64,000 bases of DNA from Chloroflexota bacterium (GCA_028287745.1 JAQBPB010000133.1:1-64000); one strand, 5' to 3'. Numbered from the stretch's first letter, positions 41,779 to 50,837 are shown. The notes: a model not told the origin generated them from the letters alone. Numbers and translations: made by a program.

Positions 41779-42930
41779 ATTAAAAAGAAAACCCTCTTTT
41801 TTCAGACCGGCCTTGCTCTCCTCGGCCAGGTCCTGCTACTTGGCCTGTTCGCGACAACCCTGACCACGCCACCTGCGACGGTCAAAGCCGCCGATAATAA
41901 TTGCTTGTTCTTTCCGCAAACCGGGATTTCCGTCTGCGGCCGTTTTCTATCCTACTGGCGCGACAATGGCGGCCTGGCCCAGCAGGGCCTGCCTATTAGC
42001 CCTGTATTTGAAGAAAAAAACGCACTGCCGCCCGCCGGTGATGGCAAAGTCCATAAAGTGCAGTACTTTGAACGTGCCCGTTTTGAATACCACCCGGAAA
42101 ATAAGCCGCCTTATGATGTGTTGCTGGGGCTTTTGGGCCAGGTGGAATTCAGCAGTAAATATAAGGACCAGAAATTACCGGATTTAATCCCGGCTGAGGG
42201 TTGCCAGCTTTTCAACCAGACCGGCAAAAGAGTGTGCGGCCGCTTCCTGGAGTACTGGAAGAACAACGGCGGCCTGGCCCAGCAGGGGTTGCCGCTCAGT
42301 GAAGTCTTTATGGAAACCAACCAGCCGACCCCTTTTGGCGATGGTAAGGCCCATTTGGTCCAGTATTTCGAGCGGGGCCGGTTTGAATATCATCCTGAAA
42401 ACCAGCCGCCTTATGAAGTATTGCTGGGATTGATCGGCAAGGCCCAGTTGAAGGCTTTGTACGGTAGCGGGCCGCTACCCAGGCAGGTGGCCTACCCGCC
42501 CGATTTACCGGCCGCGCCGGTAGCGGTTCCCGCCAATGGCGCGGACGCGGAAGAAATGGCTTTCCTGGCCTTACTCAATAATTACCGCCAGGCTAACGGC
42601 CGGAGCGCTTTGATTTTCGATGCCAGGCTCTACGAGTCGGCCCGCTGGATGGCAAAGGATATGGCGGTCAACAACTACATCAGCCATACCGACTCAACCG
42701 GCCGCAGCGCGACCACCCGTATTAAAGCCTTTGGCTACCCGGGCCGCTGGGTGGGCGAGAATATTGCCGGGGGCTTCGAAAAGGCCCAGGCGAATATGGT
42801 TGTCTGGCAGAGCGATCAGATTCACATTGATAATATGCTCCAGGCCAGCTATACTCACGCTGCCGCAGCTCGCTACTATTATGCCAACTCGCTTAACAAG
42901 TGGTACTGGGTGCTGGATATGGGTTCTTAA
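41779..42930 (+). CDS. secreted LGFP-like repeat protein with CAP (SCP/PR1) domain, apparent AUU start
   Basis: 383 residues if translation begins at ATT 41779. An AAGGAG (41766-41771) sits 7 nt before it, and the frame then gives a textbook signal peptide (KKKTLFFQTG...LLLGLFATTLTTPPATVKAAD). No ATG, GTG or TTG occurs in frame between the upstream stop at 41746 and TTG 41905, which lies after the signal peptide. Two LGFP-like repeats of ~85 residues follow (CGRFLSYWRDNGGLAQQG, VQYFERARFEYHPEN, LLGLLG; then CGRFLEYWKNNGGLAQQG). The C-terminal ~130 residues are a CAP domain: FLALLNNYRQANGRSAL, ARWMAKDMAVNNYISHTDSTG, GENIAGGF, HIDNML. CAP proteins are secreted, often calcium-binding, of varied function. 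Confidence 0.85.
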   Translation: MKKKTLFFQTGLALLGQVLLLGLFATTLTTPPATVKAADNNCLFFPQTGISVCGRFLSYWRDNGGLAQQGLPISPVFEEKNALPPAGDGKVHKVQYFERARFEYHPENKPPYDVLLGLLGQVEFSSKYKDQKLPDLIPAEGCQLFNQTGKRVCGRFLEYWKNNGGLAQQGLPLSEVFMETNQPTPFGDGKAHLVQYFERGRFEYHPENQPPYEVLLGLIGKAQLKALYGSGPLPRQVAYPPDLPAAPVAVPANGADAEEMAFLALLNNYRQANGRSALIFDARLYESARWMAKDMAVNNYISHTDSTGRSATTRIKAFGYPGRWVGENIAGGFEKAQANMVVWQSDQIHIDNMLQASYTHAAAARYYYANSLNKWYWVLDMGS

Positions 42931-42966
42931 GAGTTATGCCACAAAAGAGTTGTCAGCCTTCTTAAT

Positions 42967-43009
42967 AAAAAGCAAGGGCCAGGGGGAAACCTCCTGGCCC
43001 TTGCTTTTT
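42967..43009. terminator. bidirectional terminator between the CAP-protein and C39-like lipoprotein genes
   Basis: A 17-bp stem AAAAAGCAAGGGCCAGG (42967-42983) with its complement at 42993-43009, A and T runs on both sides. Serves two convergent genes. Confidence 0.85.
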
Positions 43010-43118
43010 ATGGTAAAGCCGGGCTGGCTGGGAACCGGTTTTCTGCAAAGCAGGGTATGTAATAACCATTGCGGTAGGACCACCCACAGAGAAATCCGTC
43101 AGGCAACCCTTCAGTGAC

Positions 43119-44432
43119 CTACACTCCTAGCTTCACCAGTAATTCGGTGGAAAGACCGTAGTTAGGGTCATCCAGCAAAGCCCTTTTTAACTGTGTAACG
43201 GCCTCCTCCTTGCGCCCGGTATTAAGCAGGGCAACCGCAAACTGGTAACGCATTTCCGCAAAAGCCACGGCCTTGCTAATTTCATTAGGAGCTATTTCAA
43301 TCACCTGCTGGTAATTGCCAAGCTTGTTATAACATTCCACCGGCCAGAGTTGGTACCACAGGTAATAGTTAAAGGGGCCATATTCGTTGGGCTTTAGCAT
43401 TTTCTTTATGTTCTGCTCCCACACATCCAGGGCTCCCCGGCAATCACCGGCGGCATAACGCATGTAACCGAGGTTGCTCCAGGCGTCCACCTCTTTTGGG
43501 GTTAGTTGGACCTCTTTACTGGCGGCCTCTAAACCCCGCCGCAGGTTTTCGGCCGGTTGGGCATCCTCACCCAGGATTGCCATTACCGCGCCCTCCTGTT
43601 CGGGTCGGAAGACGACAATGTACCGGCGATTAAAACCCTTCCATAGCTTGTCCTGGTAAGCGGACTTGGCGGTAGTATTAGGCTTGCGATCCATTGAGTC
43701 ATTAAAGAAAAAGGTATCAGCCGCCAGGTCGTAGCCCCGGGCGACCCGGTAATGGGCAATTTCATCGTTCTCTTTAAGCCACTGCTCGGTAATAACCGGG
43801 AAACCCGCCGAAAGTAAGGCCCGCAGTTTATCCAGTGAACCGTTTTCACGCCAGGCCCCTTGCAAGCCCTGTTTCTGAATAAAACTCAGCAATTCGTCAG
43901 GCCGGACCAGTTTATCAGAGGAGTTTGGGCGCAGAGCTTTGGCACACTGGACCTGGCTTAGTTTGATATTGTAATAGCTTAGCGCGACCTGGGCCGAAAC
44001 CGGGCCGCAATTGTTCCAGGTCTGCGCTTCCCAGGTCATCGGTTCCAGCAGCACTCCCGGCTTAAGGGGTGCCACCCTGATCGAAGGGGTTGGTGGGTCA
44101 ATTGCTGCGGCAGGGTTACTTGCCGCCATTGACACCGGTACAGGCGGCGCCTGGCTGGGAGCAAGTGTGGAAGTCAGCGAACCGCTAGAGGGCGGAAACG
44201 TGGCAGTTGGATTTGTAGGAGTATTATTTGGGTCGCTGGCAGCCGCATTGTTAACAGTCCCGGAAGATGGCGCAGCGGTGAGCTGAGGAGTTGGCGCGGT
44301 AATCACCTTGACCCGGTTCATGTCCGGCCCTTCATCACCACACCCGGCCAGTACCAGGGTCACCAGTAATAACGTCACACTTATAGTACGGTTTACATAT
44401 TTAGATTTCTTCCACAGTAAAATTAACAGCAT
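43119..44432 (-). CDS. lipoprotein with C39-like cysteine peptidase domain and TPR tail
   Basis: 437 residues. A lipoprotein signal ends in LVLAG-Cys31; the ATG at 44432 has GGGG 9 nt upstream. A Thr/Ser/Pro/Ala linker covers ~45-115. The peptidase_C39-like domain (~130-280) shows Cys142 in NNCGPVSAQVALSYY, a His in AHYRVARGYD and an Asn/Asp in FFFNDSMD, a plausible catalytic triad. The C-terminal ~150 residues are TPR helices (AEMRYQFAVALLNTGRKEEAVTQLKRAL). It probably faces the outside of the cytoplasmic membrane and may process or recognise envelope peptides; activity is inferred. Confidence 0.87.
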   Translation of the reverse strand: MLLILLWKKSKYVNRTISVTLLLVTLVLAGCGDEGPDMNRVKVITAPTPQLTAAPSSGTVNNAAASDPNNTPTNPTATFPPSSGSLTSTLAPSQAPPVPVSMAASNPAAAIDPPTPSIRVAPLKPGVLLEPMTWEAQTWNNCGPVSAQVALSYYNIKLSQVQCAKALRPNSSDKLVRPDELLSFIQKQGLQGAWRENGSLDKLRALLSAGFPVITEQWLKENDEIAHYRVARGYDLAADTFFFNDSMDRKPNTTAKSAYQDKLWKGFNRRYIVVFRPEQEGAVMAILGEDAQPAENLRRGLEAASKEVQLTPKEVDAWSNLGYMRYAAGDCRGALDVWEQNIKKMLKPNEYGPFNYYLWYQLWPVECYNKLGNYQQVIEIAPNEISKAVAFAEMRYQFAVALLNTGRKEEAVTQLKRALLDDPNYGLSTELLVKLGV

Positions 44433-44880
44433 TCAACATCCCCTTTAATTTTCTTGAAAAATATAGGAAATATACACTAACCATGGCTTAATAATTGAGA
44501 GCAGTACAATGGGATGGGTTTATTCATTTGGCAAAAAATCCTTTGTTTGGAAAGGATTATAAACTAATTTTTAATATAAATTTTACAATTGTAGTTTATT
44601 ATTATTAGTATTAGCAGTGTACCATAATTATTGAAAGCAGGTAAGATTTTCTTCTATCGGCTCAGTTCAAGCACCTATTTAAATTTACAAATCAGAGTAA
44701 GTGAGAAATAGCTCAAATTTTAGATCTTGCCAGAGACTAAATACCTAAATTAATAATGAGGACAAAAATAATACCGGCTTCACCAGGCGGGGTACTCATG
44801 GAGTGAGGATTCGCACAAACCCCTACCTTCATTATCTCATTATCTTCTTTTACCATAAGAAAGAGCAGGAAAAGTAATAA
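44433..44880. other. AT-rich divergent intergenic region
   Basis: About 450 bp, strongly AT-rich around 44530-44640, no credible ORF or strong hairpin. Must hold the promoters of the C39-like lipoprotein (minus) and the GNAT gene (plus). Confidence 0.45.
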
Positions 44881-45783
44881 GTGGCTGAAGTTTTCAACAG
44901 CTTTTTATCGGAACCACAAGCTATTTCCGTCCTAATCGAAACTAATCTAATCGAGCATTCTTTTTACTTAAATAAAGTTAATCATGGCGAAAACCTTGAA
45001 TCAGATAATTTCAAGTGGGTGATTTCAGCAAGCCCTATTTTTAACCGCATTCTCGGAGCTTCTTTTGCGCCAATCGAGGAAAACCTTGACGACGGTATTC
45101 AAAAGGCGCTAAACCCCTTCAAAATGGCCCAGGTACCGGTTACGTGGTTAATAGGGCCATCTACAAAACCGCCTGACCTGGGCCAAAGGTTACAGCGCCA
45201 TGGTTTCGTTCATCGCGGTTATTGGAAAGGTATGGCGTTAGATTTAAACCTGCTGAACCCTTACCCCCTGCATCCGCCAGGGCTTAGTGTCCGCCGGGTA
45301 ACCAACCTCTCCGGTCTGGAAACCTGGCTTAAAATTGCAGGAGCAGGTTTCCAATTCCCTGCAACTCTCACCAGAGCTTATAATTCCTACTTTAAGAATG
45401 TCAGCTTTACTGAAAACTCCCCCTGGCAATTATATATAGCACTATTGAATGGCATACCGGTTTCAACTTGTACCCTTTTTCTGGGAAGCGAAGCCGTTGG
45501 TATATACTGGACGGCCACAGTAGCCGGGGCAAACCGCCGGGGTGTAGCTTCCTTCCTAACATGGCAATTGCTTCAGCATGCTGCTAACCAGGGTTATAGA
45601 ATGGCAGTGCTACATTCAACTAATGCCGGCCACCCGATGTATCAAAGACTGGGCTTTAATGATTACTGTAATATTGATATTTACACCTACGATGCCCGGC
45701 CCTGGCTGGTGCAAATTAAGACAAAAGTTGCCGCCCGCTTGAGCCATATGATCCAGGCAAATGGCAGGCAAAATCTATTATAA
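44881..45783 (+). CDS. GNAT family N-acetyltransferase
   Basis: 300 residues from a GTG start with AGGAAAAG 7 nt upstream. The C-terminal half is a GNAT domain: YIALLNGIPVSTCTLFLGSEAVGIYWTATVAGANRRGVASFLTWQLLQHAANQGYRMAVLHSTNAGHPMYQRLGF, with the acetyl-CoA pyrophosphate loop in the AGANRRGVAS region (R/Q-x-x-G-x-A form). The N-terminal half (~1-130) looks like a degenerate, non-catalytic GNAT-like domain. Substrate unknown. Single-gene unit. Confidence 0.87.
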   Translation: MAEVFNSFLSEPQAISVLIETNLIEHSFYLNKVNHGENLESDNFKWVISASPIFNRILGASFAPIEENLDDGIQKALNPFKMAQVPVTWLIGPSTKPPDLGQRLQRHGFVHRGYWKGMALDLNLLNPYPLHPPGLSVRRVTNLSGLETWLKIAGAGFQFPATLTRAYNSYFKNVSFTENSPWQLYIALLNGIPVSTCTLFLGSEAVGIYWTATVAGANRRGVASFLTWQLLQHAANQGYRMAVLHSTNAGHPMYQRLGFNDYCNIDIYTYDARPWLVQIKTKVAARLSHMIQANGRQNLL

Positions 45784-45878
45784 AAAAGAGCGGGTTTTAA
45801 CCACCCTGGTAACCAGCACCCAGCCAGGGCACCCCTTTACCCAGAGAATGGTTTTTGTAGGGCAGAATAGATTGGATA

Positions 45879-45900
45879 AAAAAACCCCGGACATCCGGGG
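45879..45900 (-). terminator. intrinsic terminator of the C39/LGFP protein gene
   Basis: On the minus strand stem CCCCGGA/TCCGGGG with a 2-nt apex is followed by a run of seven T. Confidence 0.8.
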
Positions 45901-45921
45901 GGGGTTATTGTAAACCGCACT

Positions 45922-47187
45922 TTAAGGGTAAATACTTTGCAAACGTTCCATGACAACCAGGGGCCTGGTCGCCATTTCCAATTTTTCGCGCCCCAGCAAC
46001 CCCTTCATTATTACCGGCGGGGTAAACTCGGTATGCAACTCCAACCTGGCCCGTTCAAAATACTGGACCTTGAAGCCGCCCTCCACCAGGGGCCGCGAAA
46101 TGGGATAACCAAACAGGCTCAAGCCGCCCTGGTTCTGCCAGTAACCGGCAAAGTCAGGATCTATGCTAAACCCGGTCAGCGGAAAATAATGTTGAATTTC
46201 AACACTACCCATTGTCAGTATTTCCCAGGCATTCATGGGTTGAAAAGCCGCTTCTTGATGGCGCGGCTCTGTAACTTCCCGGCCCAGCAGTCCCCGGCCA
46301 ATTGGCTGGTTCTGCGGTTGGGAATTATCGTATTCCAGGCGGACCCGTTCGAAATACTGGTAAGTTTTGGTGCCTTCGGTATAAGGCGGGGCAATCGGCA
46401 GGCCGGTAAATCCCAGGTCGCGGTTTCTCAGCCAGTAATGGTAGAACTGGGGAGCAATACCGGGCTTTTCATCAGAAACTACCGCTGACCCGGCCGGGTA
46501 GACCGACATCGCCATATTCCCCAGGTAGGCCCAACTTCGTTTAAAGGTCGCCCAGTTATAATAATCGTAGGTGCCAAAACCGGGGTCGGCCACGTACACC
46601 CCGTTTTCATCATAGCCGTAAAGCGTCACGGCGTGCTCTAACGGCATTAACTGGAAAGTAACACCATCGGCCGAACCGTCAAAAGGTTGGCCCCAACCCA
46701 TGCCGCCGGGTACCCAGATGACCACCGGCCGCCCCAGCGCTACTTCCTGCTTGAGCTGCTCAACGCCATCCCATAAAAGTTTGGTCTGGAGTCCTTTGGT
46801 AGCCAGAAACTTTGCAATGGGTTCGGCATAAATACCGTAACTGATTGTACCGCCCCAATGGTCATCTATGTTCCCCCGGAAGCCCAGGTGTGGGTTGGCA
46901 TTGTAAGGAATACTACTGATAAATTCCCACTCGCTTATTTTTACTCCCCAGCGCGCGGCAGCGGCCCTGGCCGCTGAATATTCACAACTCAGATTACGCT
47001 CCTGGGCGAAAACTGGCATGCCGTCAATCCGGGTGGACACGGGAGCGGCTTGTACTATTTCGTAGGAAAAAGCCAGGCTGATAAAGAGGGTAGAGATAAA
47101 TCCGGAAACCATGAATAAGTTCCATCTGTGGAACCGGATGTGGTTGGACGCTGTCATTTTCTTAGCTTTTTCTTTATAATCCGGCAA
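45922..47187 (-). CDS. exported C39-like peptidase domain protein with LGFP-like repeats
   Basis: 421 residues. An N-terminal basic stretch and hydrophobic helix (~22-48) form a signal peptide, cut near VQAAP; the ATG at 47157 (residue 11) is an equally good start. The C39-like domain (~55-230) has Cys68 in RNLSCEYSAARAAAARW, a His in PLEHAVTLYGYD and an Asp in VYVADPGFGTYDYY. Family members cleave leader peptides or envelope peptides; here the Cys is followed by EY instead of the usual GP or GQ, so activity is not assured. Two LGFP-like repeats follow (~240-320 and ~325-405: FYHYWLRNRDLGFTGLPI, YFERVRLEYD; FAGYWQNQGGLSLFGYPI, VQYFERARLELHTEF). Confidence 0.86.
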   Translation of the reverse strand: MPDYKEKAKKMTASNHIRFHRWNLFMVSGFISTLFISLAFSYEIVQAAPVSTRIDGMPVFAQERNLSCEYSAARAAAARWGVKISEWEFISSIPYNANPHLGFRGNIDDHWGGTISYGIYAEPIAKFLATKGLQTKLLWDGVEQLKQEVALGRPVVIWVPGGMGWGQPFDGSADGVTFQLMPLEHAVTLYGYDENGVYVADPGFGTYDYYNWATFKRSWAYLGNMAMSVYPAGSAVVSDEKPGIAPQFYHYWLRNRDLGFTGLPIAPPYTEGTKTYQYFERVRLEYDNSQPQNQPIGRGLLGREVTEPRHQEAAFQPMNAWEILTMGSVEIQHYFPLTGFSIDPDFAGYWQNQGGLSLFGYPISRPLVEGGFKVQYFERARLELHTEFTPPVIMKGLLGREKLEMATRPLVVMERLQSIYP

Positions 47188-47508
47188 TTAAAGCCGGGAC
47201 CAATATTTTTTTAGCAACGGTAAATCCATTTTAGCCGAGAATCGGATATTTCACAATTATTTTCCCTGGGAGATTACCAAAAACGGTATTATCAGGTGTG
47301 GAAGCCGGCTAGCCCGGAACCAGGTAGCTGGAACCGGGTTGTTTATGACCTCCGGAAGGCCCGGTAATCAGCCTGATTGCCGTTTGGAGAATCTTGCCCC
47401 TGGAATTTCCGGGCCCCAAAAGGCTTGCAATACAATGTAGCAATAAAAAAGGTACCTTCCCGGTTGGAAAAGTACCTTTTTTGTATTCTATCTGGAAAGC
47501 TAAACCGA
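47188..47508. other. intergenic region between sufB and the C39/LGFP gene
   Basis: About 320 bp without an ORF. It contains a symmetrical hairpin at 47314-47339 (CCCGG...CCGGG with inner CCAG/CTGG) and the suf operon terminator at 47445-47482. The promoter of the minus gene below should lie at ~47200-47300. Confidence 0.45.
47445..47482 (-). terminator. intrinsic terminator of the suf operon
   Basis: An 11-bp stem AAAAAAGGTAC (47445-47455) with its complement at 47472-47482, followed on the minus strand by TTTTTTATTG. 27 nt past the sufB stop. Confidence 0.8.
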
Positions 47509-48918
47509 TTAGCCGATGGAGCCTTCCATTTCGAGCGCCACCAGGCGGTTCAACTCAAGCGCGTACTCCATCGGGAGTTGCTTGGTAACCGGCTCGATGA
47601 ACCCGTTTACTACCATTGACATTGCTTCGGCTTCGGTCAGACCGCGGCTCATCATATAGAAGATGGTTTCTTCCGATACCCGGCCGACCGTCGCTTCGTG
47701 CTCCACCAGGACGTCGTTCTGGTGGATCTGCATATTCGGGAAGGTGTCGTTCTTGCTGAACTCGTCCATTAACAGGCCGTCGCAGCGTACTTTAACCTTC
47801 GAGCCGTAAGCGCCAGGAGCGACCCGGACCAGGCCCCGGAACCCGGCGTGACCGCCGTCCTTGGCAACCGACTTCGCCAGGATGTTGGAAGTGGTGTAAG
47901 GAGCGCCGTGAATTACCTTCGCGCCGCCGTCTTTGTGCTGGCCTTTGTTGGCAAAAGCAATGTTCAGGTGGTCGGCTTTGGCGCCTTTACCGATCAGGTA
48001 AGAGGCCGGGTAAAGCATGGTGATCTTGCTGCCCATCGAGCCGCCAACCCATTCCATTTTGCCTTCTTCTTCGACCAGGGCCCGTTTGGTGTTCAGGTTG
48101 TACACGTCACTGGACCAGTTCTGGACCGTGGTGTAGCGGGCGCGAGCACCCTTGCGCACGAAGATTTCGACAACGGCGCTGTGCAGCGAGTTAGTGCTGT
48201 ACTGCTGGGCGGTACAACCCTCGATGTACTCCGCGTCCGAGCCTTCTTCCACGATGAGCATGGTGTGTTCGAAAGTGCCTTCTTCCTTGCCTTCCATCCG
48301 GAAGTAAGCCTGTAAAGGCAGGTTTACCTTGGTGTTGGGTGGGACCCACATAAATGAACCACCGGACCAGACCGCGCCGTGTAACGCCGCGAATTTGTTA
48401 TCGGTCGGCGGCACGTTGTGGGTCATGAAATGTCTTTTTACAATGTCCGGATACTCTTTTACGGCCGTATCCATACTGGCGAACAAAATACCCTGCTTGC
48501 TGTATTCTTCTTTAATACCCTCATAGACCGTTTCATTATCGTAAACGGCGACGACACCGGCCAGGTACTTGCGTTCGGCTTCGGGAATACCCAGTTTCTC
48601 GTAGGTATCTTTAATTTCTTTTGGTACTTCGTCCCAGGAGCGCGTCTTTTTGGAACCGGGCGGAGTGTAAAAAGTAAGGTCATCGAACTTCAGGCCACTT
48701 AAGTCAGGGCCCCAGTTGGGCATCGGCTTGGACTCGAAAATATCATAGCTTTTCAGGCGCTTCAGGCGCATCCAATCCGGCTCTTCTTTTTGCCAGCTTA
48801 TTTCCTCAACCAGCTCGCGGCTCAAACCTTTACGAGGTCTCCACAACTTGGTTAAGGGAGTACCAAACGCCGGTTTTACGGTTTCCACAGTTTGAGAAAC
48901 TTCTTTTTCGATTGTCAT
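47509..48918 (-). CDS. sufB: Fe-S cluster assembly scaffold SufB
   Basis: 469 residues. SufB is the scaffold subunit of SufBCD, where [Fe-S] clusters are built. Its beta-helix core is evident (TAQQYSTNSLHSAVVEIFVRKGARARYTTVQNWS, VGGSMGSKITMLYPASYL), and the C-terminal MQIHQNDVLVEHEATVGRVSEETIFYMMSRGLTEAEAMSMVVNGFIEPV matches the family with the conserved Cys replaced by nothing obvious here; the KVRCDGLLMDE cysteine is present. Last gene of the Rrf2-sufCDSUB operon, 79 nt after sufU. Size is normal for SufB (~465-495). Confidence 0.97.
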   Translation of the reverse strand: MTIEKEVSQTVETVKPAFGTPLTKLWRPRKGLSRELVEEISWQKEEPDWMRLKRLKSYDIFESKPMPNWGPDLSGLKFDDLTFYTPPGSKKTRSWDEVPKEIKDTYEKLGIPEAERKYLAGVVAVYDNETVYEGIKEEYSKQGILFASMDTAVKEYPDIVKRHFMTHNVPPTDNKFAALHGAVWSGGSFMWVPPNTKVNLPLQAYFRMEGKEEGTFEHTMLIVEEGSDAEYIEGCTAQQYSTNSLHSAVVEIFVRKGARARYTTVQNWSSDVYNLNTKRALVEEEGKMEWVGGSMGSKITMLYPASYLIGKGAKADHLNIAFANKGQHKDGGAKVIHGAPYTTSNILAKSVAKDGGHAGFRGLVRVAPGAYGSKVKVRCDGLLMDEFSKNDTFPNMQIHQNDVLVEHEATVGRVSEETIFYMMSRGLTEAEAMSMVVNGFIEPVTKQLPMEYALELNRLVALEMEGSIG

Positions 48919-48997
48919 TTAGTTATTACTCCTCCGGCCTTTTATTCTTACCGTAATTCTTAATTATTATCTCTAAATATATTTACGTAAGAAAGAC

Positions 48998-49459
48998 TTA
49001 GTCTGTTTCGGCCCAGTCTTCTTCTTCAGGACTTGCTACCTTATACCCGCTTTGCTGCAGGCCGGTTTTAACAGTCCGTAGAGCCAATCCGGCGCACTTC
49101 AGCCGGACCGCACTGTTGATCTCTATTCCCAATTCGTCAATCAGTTTGTCCCGAGTTACGTCATTGACGTCGCCATAAGAGTGGCCCTGGATTTCGTCAA
49201 TCAAGACCATCGCTGACGCCCGGCTAATCGCGCAGCCCCGGCCGGTAAAACCGACATCAACTATCTCACCCTCAGGGTTAAGCTTGAGCTGCACTTTGAA
49301 TTTATCACCGCAAAGGGGATTCGAATCCTCATAAATAATGTCCGGATTTTCGACTACGTGCCCTCGCGCTTGCTTATCGAAAGCCGATGCAAGCTCCAGG
49401 ACATACTCCATATCCAGATCATCCCGCAATGTCTCGCTAGACACTTTTTGCCCCTCCAA
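48998..49459 (-). CDS. sufU: SufU sulfur-transfer protein
   Basis: 153 residues. SufU is a zinc protein that accepts persulfide sulfur from SufS. The zinc-ligand set is intact: Cys50 and Asp52 (NPLCGD), Cys76 (GRGCAISRAS) and Cys122 (RLKCAGLAL). The SufU-specific insertion between the second and third Cys (DEIQGHSYGDVNDVTRDKLIDELGIEINSAVR) is present, separating it from IscU. Lies between sufS and sufB as in Bacillus. Confidence 0.96.
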   Translation of the reverse strand: MEGQKVSSETLRDDLDMEYVLELASAFDKQARGHVVENPDIIYEDSNPLCGDKFKVQLKLNPEGEIVDVGFTGRGCAISRASAMVLIDEIQGHSYGDVNDVTRDKLIDELGIEINSAVRLKCAGLALRTVKTGLQQSGYKVASPEEEDWAETD

Positions 49460-49524
49460 AACAGATTTCTTCTCTAAACTTTAATCCCTACTATTTTACT
49501 CGGAATTTCCTCTTTTGTCAAAAA

Positions 49525-50823
49525 TCAGGCGAGGTGAAACACTGTCCGAGCCTTATATAGGGCCTTAACCAGGCGGTCTACTTCTTCAGGCGTGTTATAG
49601 ATATAGAAACTGGCCCGGGTAGTCGCGGTAGTCTCCAGCAGTTCGATTAAAGGCTGGCAGCAGTGATGCCCGGCCCGGACCGCGATACCTTCCCGGTCTA
49701 ACAGAGTAGCCAGGTCGTGCGGATGGACCTCGCCCAGGTTAAAGGATATAATCCCACCCCGGAGTTGGGCATCCACCGGCCCGTAAATCGTCAGGTCAGG
49801 AATTTCGACCATCTGCTCAAGGGCGTAAGCGGTCAGTTCAATCTCATGCTGGCGAATTTTATCCATGCCCAGGTTGGTCAGGTAATCTACCGCCGCGCCT
49901 AACCCAATACCCTCTGCGATAGACGGCGTACCGGCTTCAAATTTCCAGGGCAGATCGTTCCAGGTGCTACGGGCCAGCGTCACGTCCCGGATCATATCGC
50001 CGCCGGTAAGGAAGGGCGGCATCGCTTCCAGGAGTTCCTTGCGGCCCCACAAAACGCCAATGCCGGTCGGCCCTAGCATCTTGTGGCCGCTAAAGGCATA
50101 GAAGTCACAGCCGAGCGCTGCAACATCAACTTGCATGTGCGGAGCGCTCTGAGCGCCGTCCAGAACTACTACCGCGCCCACTTCTTTGGCCCGCTTGACG
50201 ATTTTTTCCACCGGGCTGATCGTGCCCAGCACATTCGACATGTGCGAAAAGGTCACCAGCTTGGTTTTCTCGTTGATGATAGTATCCAGGTCGGTAATAT
50301 CAAGCTGCCCGTCACTGGTCATCGGAATGTAGCGGAGTTTAGCATTTTTCTCAGCGGCCAGGATTTGCCAGGGCACCAGGTTCGAGTGATGCTCGATGAC
50401 AGTACTGACAATTTCATCGCCCTGGTGGACGTTGGTCCGGCCCCAGCTATAGGCCACCAGATTAAGTCCTTCGGTCGTATTGCGGGTGAAGATAACTTCC
50501 CGGGGATGCGCATTGATAAAGCGGGCCACCTTGCGGTGCGCTCCTTCATACCGGCGGGTGGCTTCTTCAGACCAGCGATAGACCCCACGGTGAATATTGG
50601 CGTTAAACTTGTGGAAATATTCCAGCATGGAATTAACGACCGGCTCGGGCCGCAAGCTGCTGGCACCGTTATCCAGGTAGGCCACTTTCAGGCCGTTTTC
50701 AATTTCTTCCAGGATCGGAAAGTCCTGCCGGATAGCCGCCACATCCAACCCATGACCGGCCAACGTTTCCGGGGCGACCTCTAAAATATTATCTCTGGTG
50801 TCTATCATGAATTTGTCTCTCAC
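49525..50823 (-). CDS. sufS: cysteine desulfurase SufS (PLP-dependent)
   Basis: 432 residues, group II cysteine desulfurase. It removes sulfur from cysteine as an enzyme persulfide for SufU. PLP lysine in FSGHKMLGPTGIGVLWG; the active Cys is in RAGHHCCQPL near residue 380. N-terminal DFPILEE..LKVAYLDNGASSLRP and FTRNTTEGLNLVAYSWG fit the family. The C-terminus ARTVFHLA is usual. A second Met at residue 6 (MIDTRDN) is an alternative start. 65 nt upstream of sufU, 134 nt downstream of sufD; that spacer is strongly structured. Confidence 0.97.
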   Translation of the reverse strand: MRDKFMIDTRDNILEVAPETLAGHGLDVAAIRQDFPILEEIENGLKVAYLDNGASSLRPEPVVNSMLEYFHKFNANIHRGVYRWSEEATRRYEGAHRKVARFINAHPREVIFTRNTTEGLNLVAYSWGRTNVHQGDEIVSTVIEHHSNLVPWQILAAEKNAKLRYIPMTSDGQLDITDLDTIINEKTKLVTFSHMSNVLGTISPVEKIVKRAKEVGAVVVLDGAQSAPHMQVDVAALGCDFYAFSGHKMLGPTGIGVLWGRKELLEAMPPFLTGGDMIRDVTLARSTWNDLPWKFEAGTPSIAEGIGLGAAVDYLTNLGMDKIRQHEIELTAYALEQMVEIPDLTIYGPVDAQLRGGIISFNLGEVHPHDLATLLDREGIAVRAGHHCCQPLIELLETTATTRASFYIYNTPEEVDRLVKALYKARTVFHLA

Positions 50824-50837
50824 TGGTTATTTTTAAA

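Noticed and set aside
41905..42930. TTG 41905 as start of the CAP-domain protein
   Set aside because: It would remove the signal peptide and lacks a ribosome site; an AAGGAG and a complete signal sequence lie upstream in frame.
49315..49340. tRNA T-loop-like GGATTCGAATCC
   Set aside because: It lies inside sufU coding sequence and no cloverleaf can be formed. No tRNA was found in the window.
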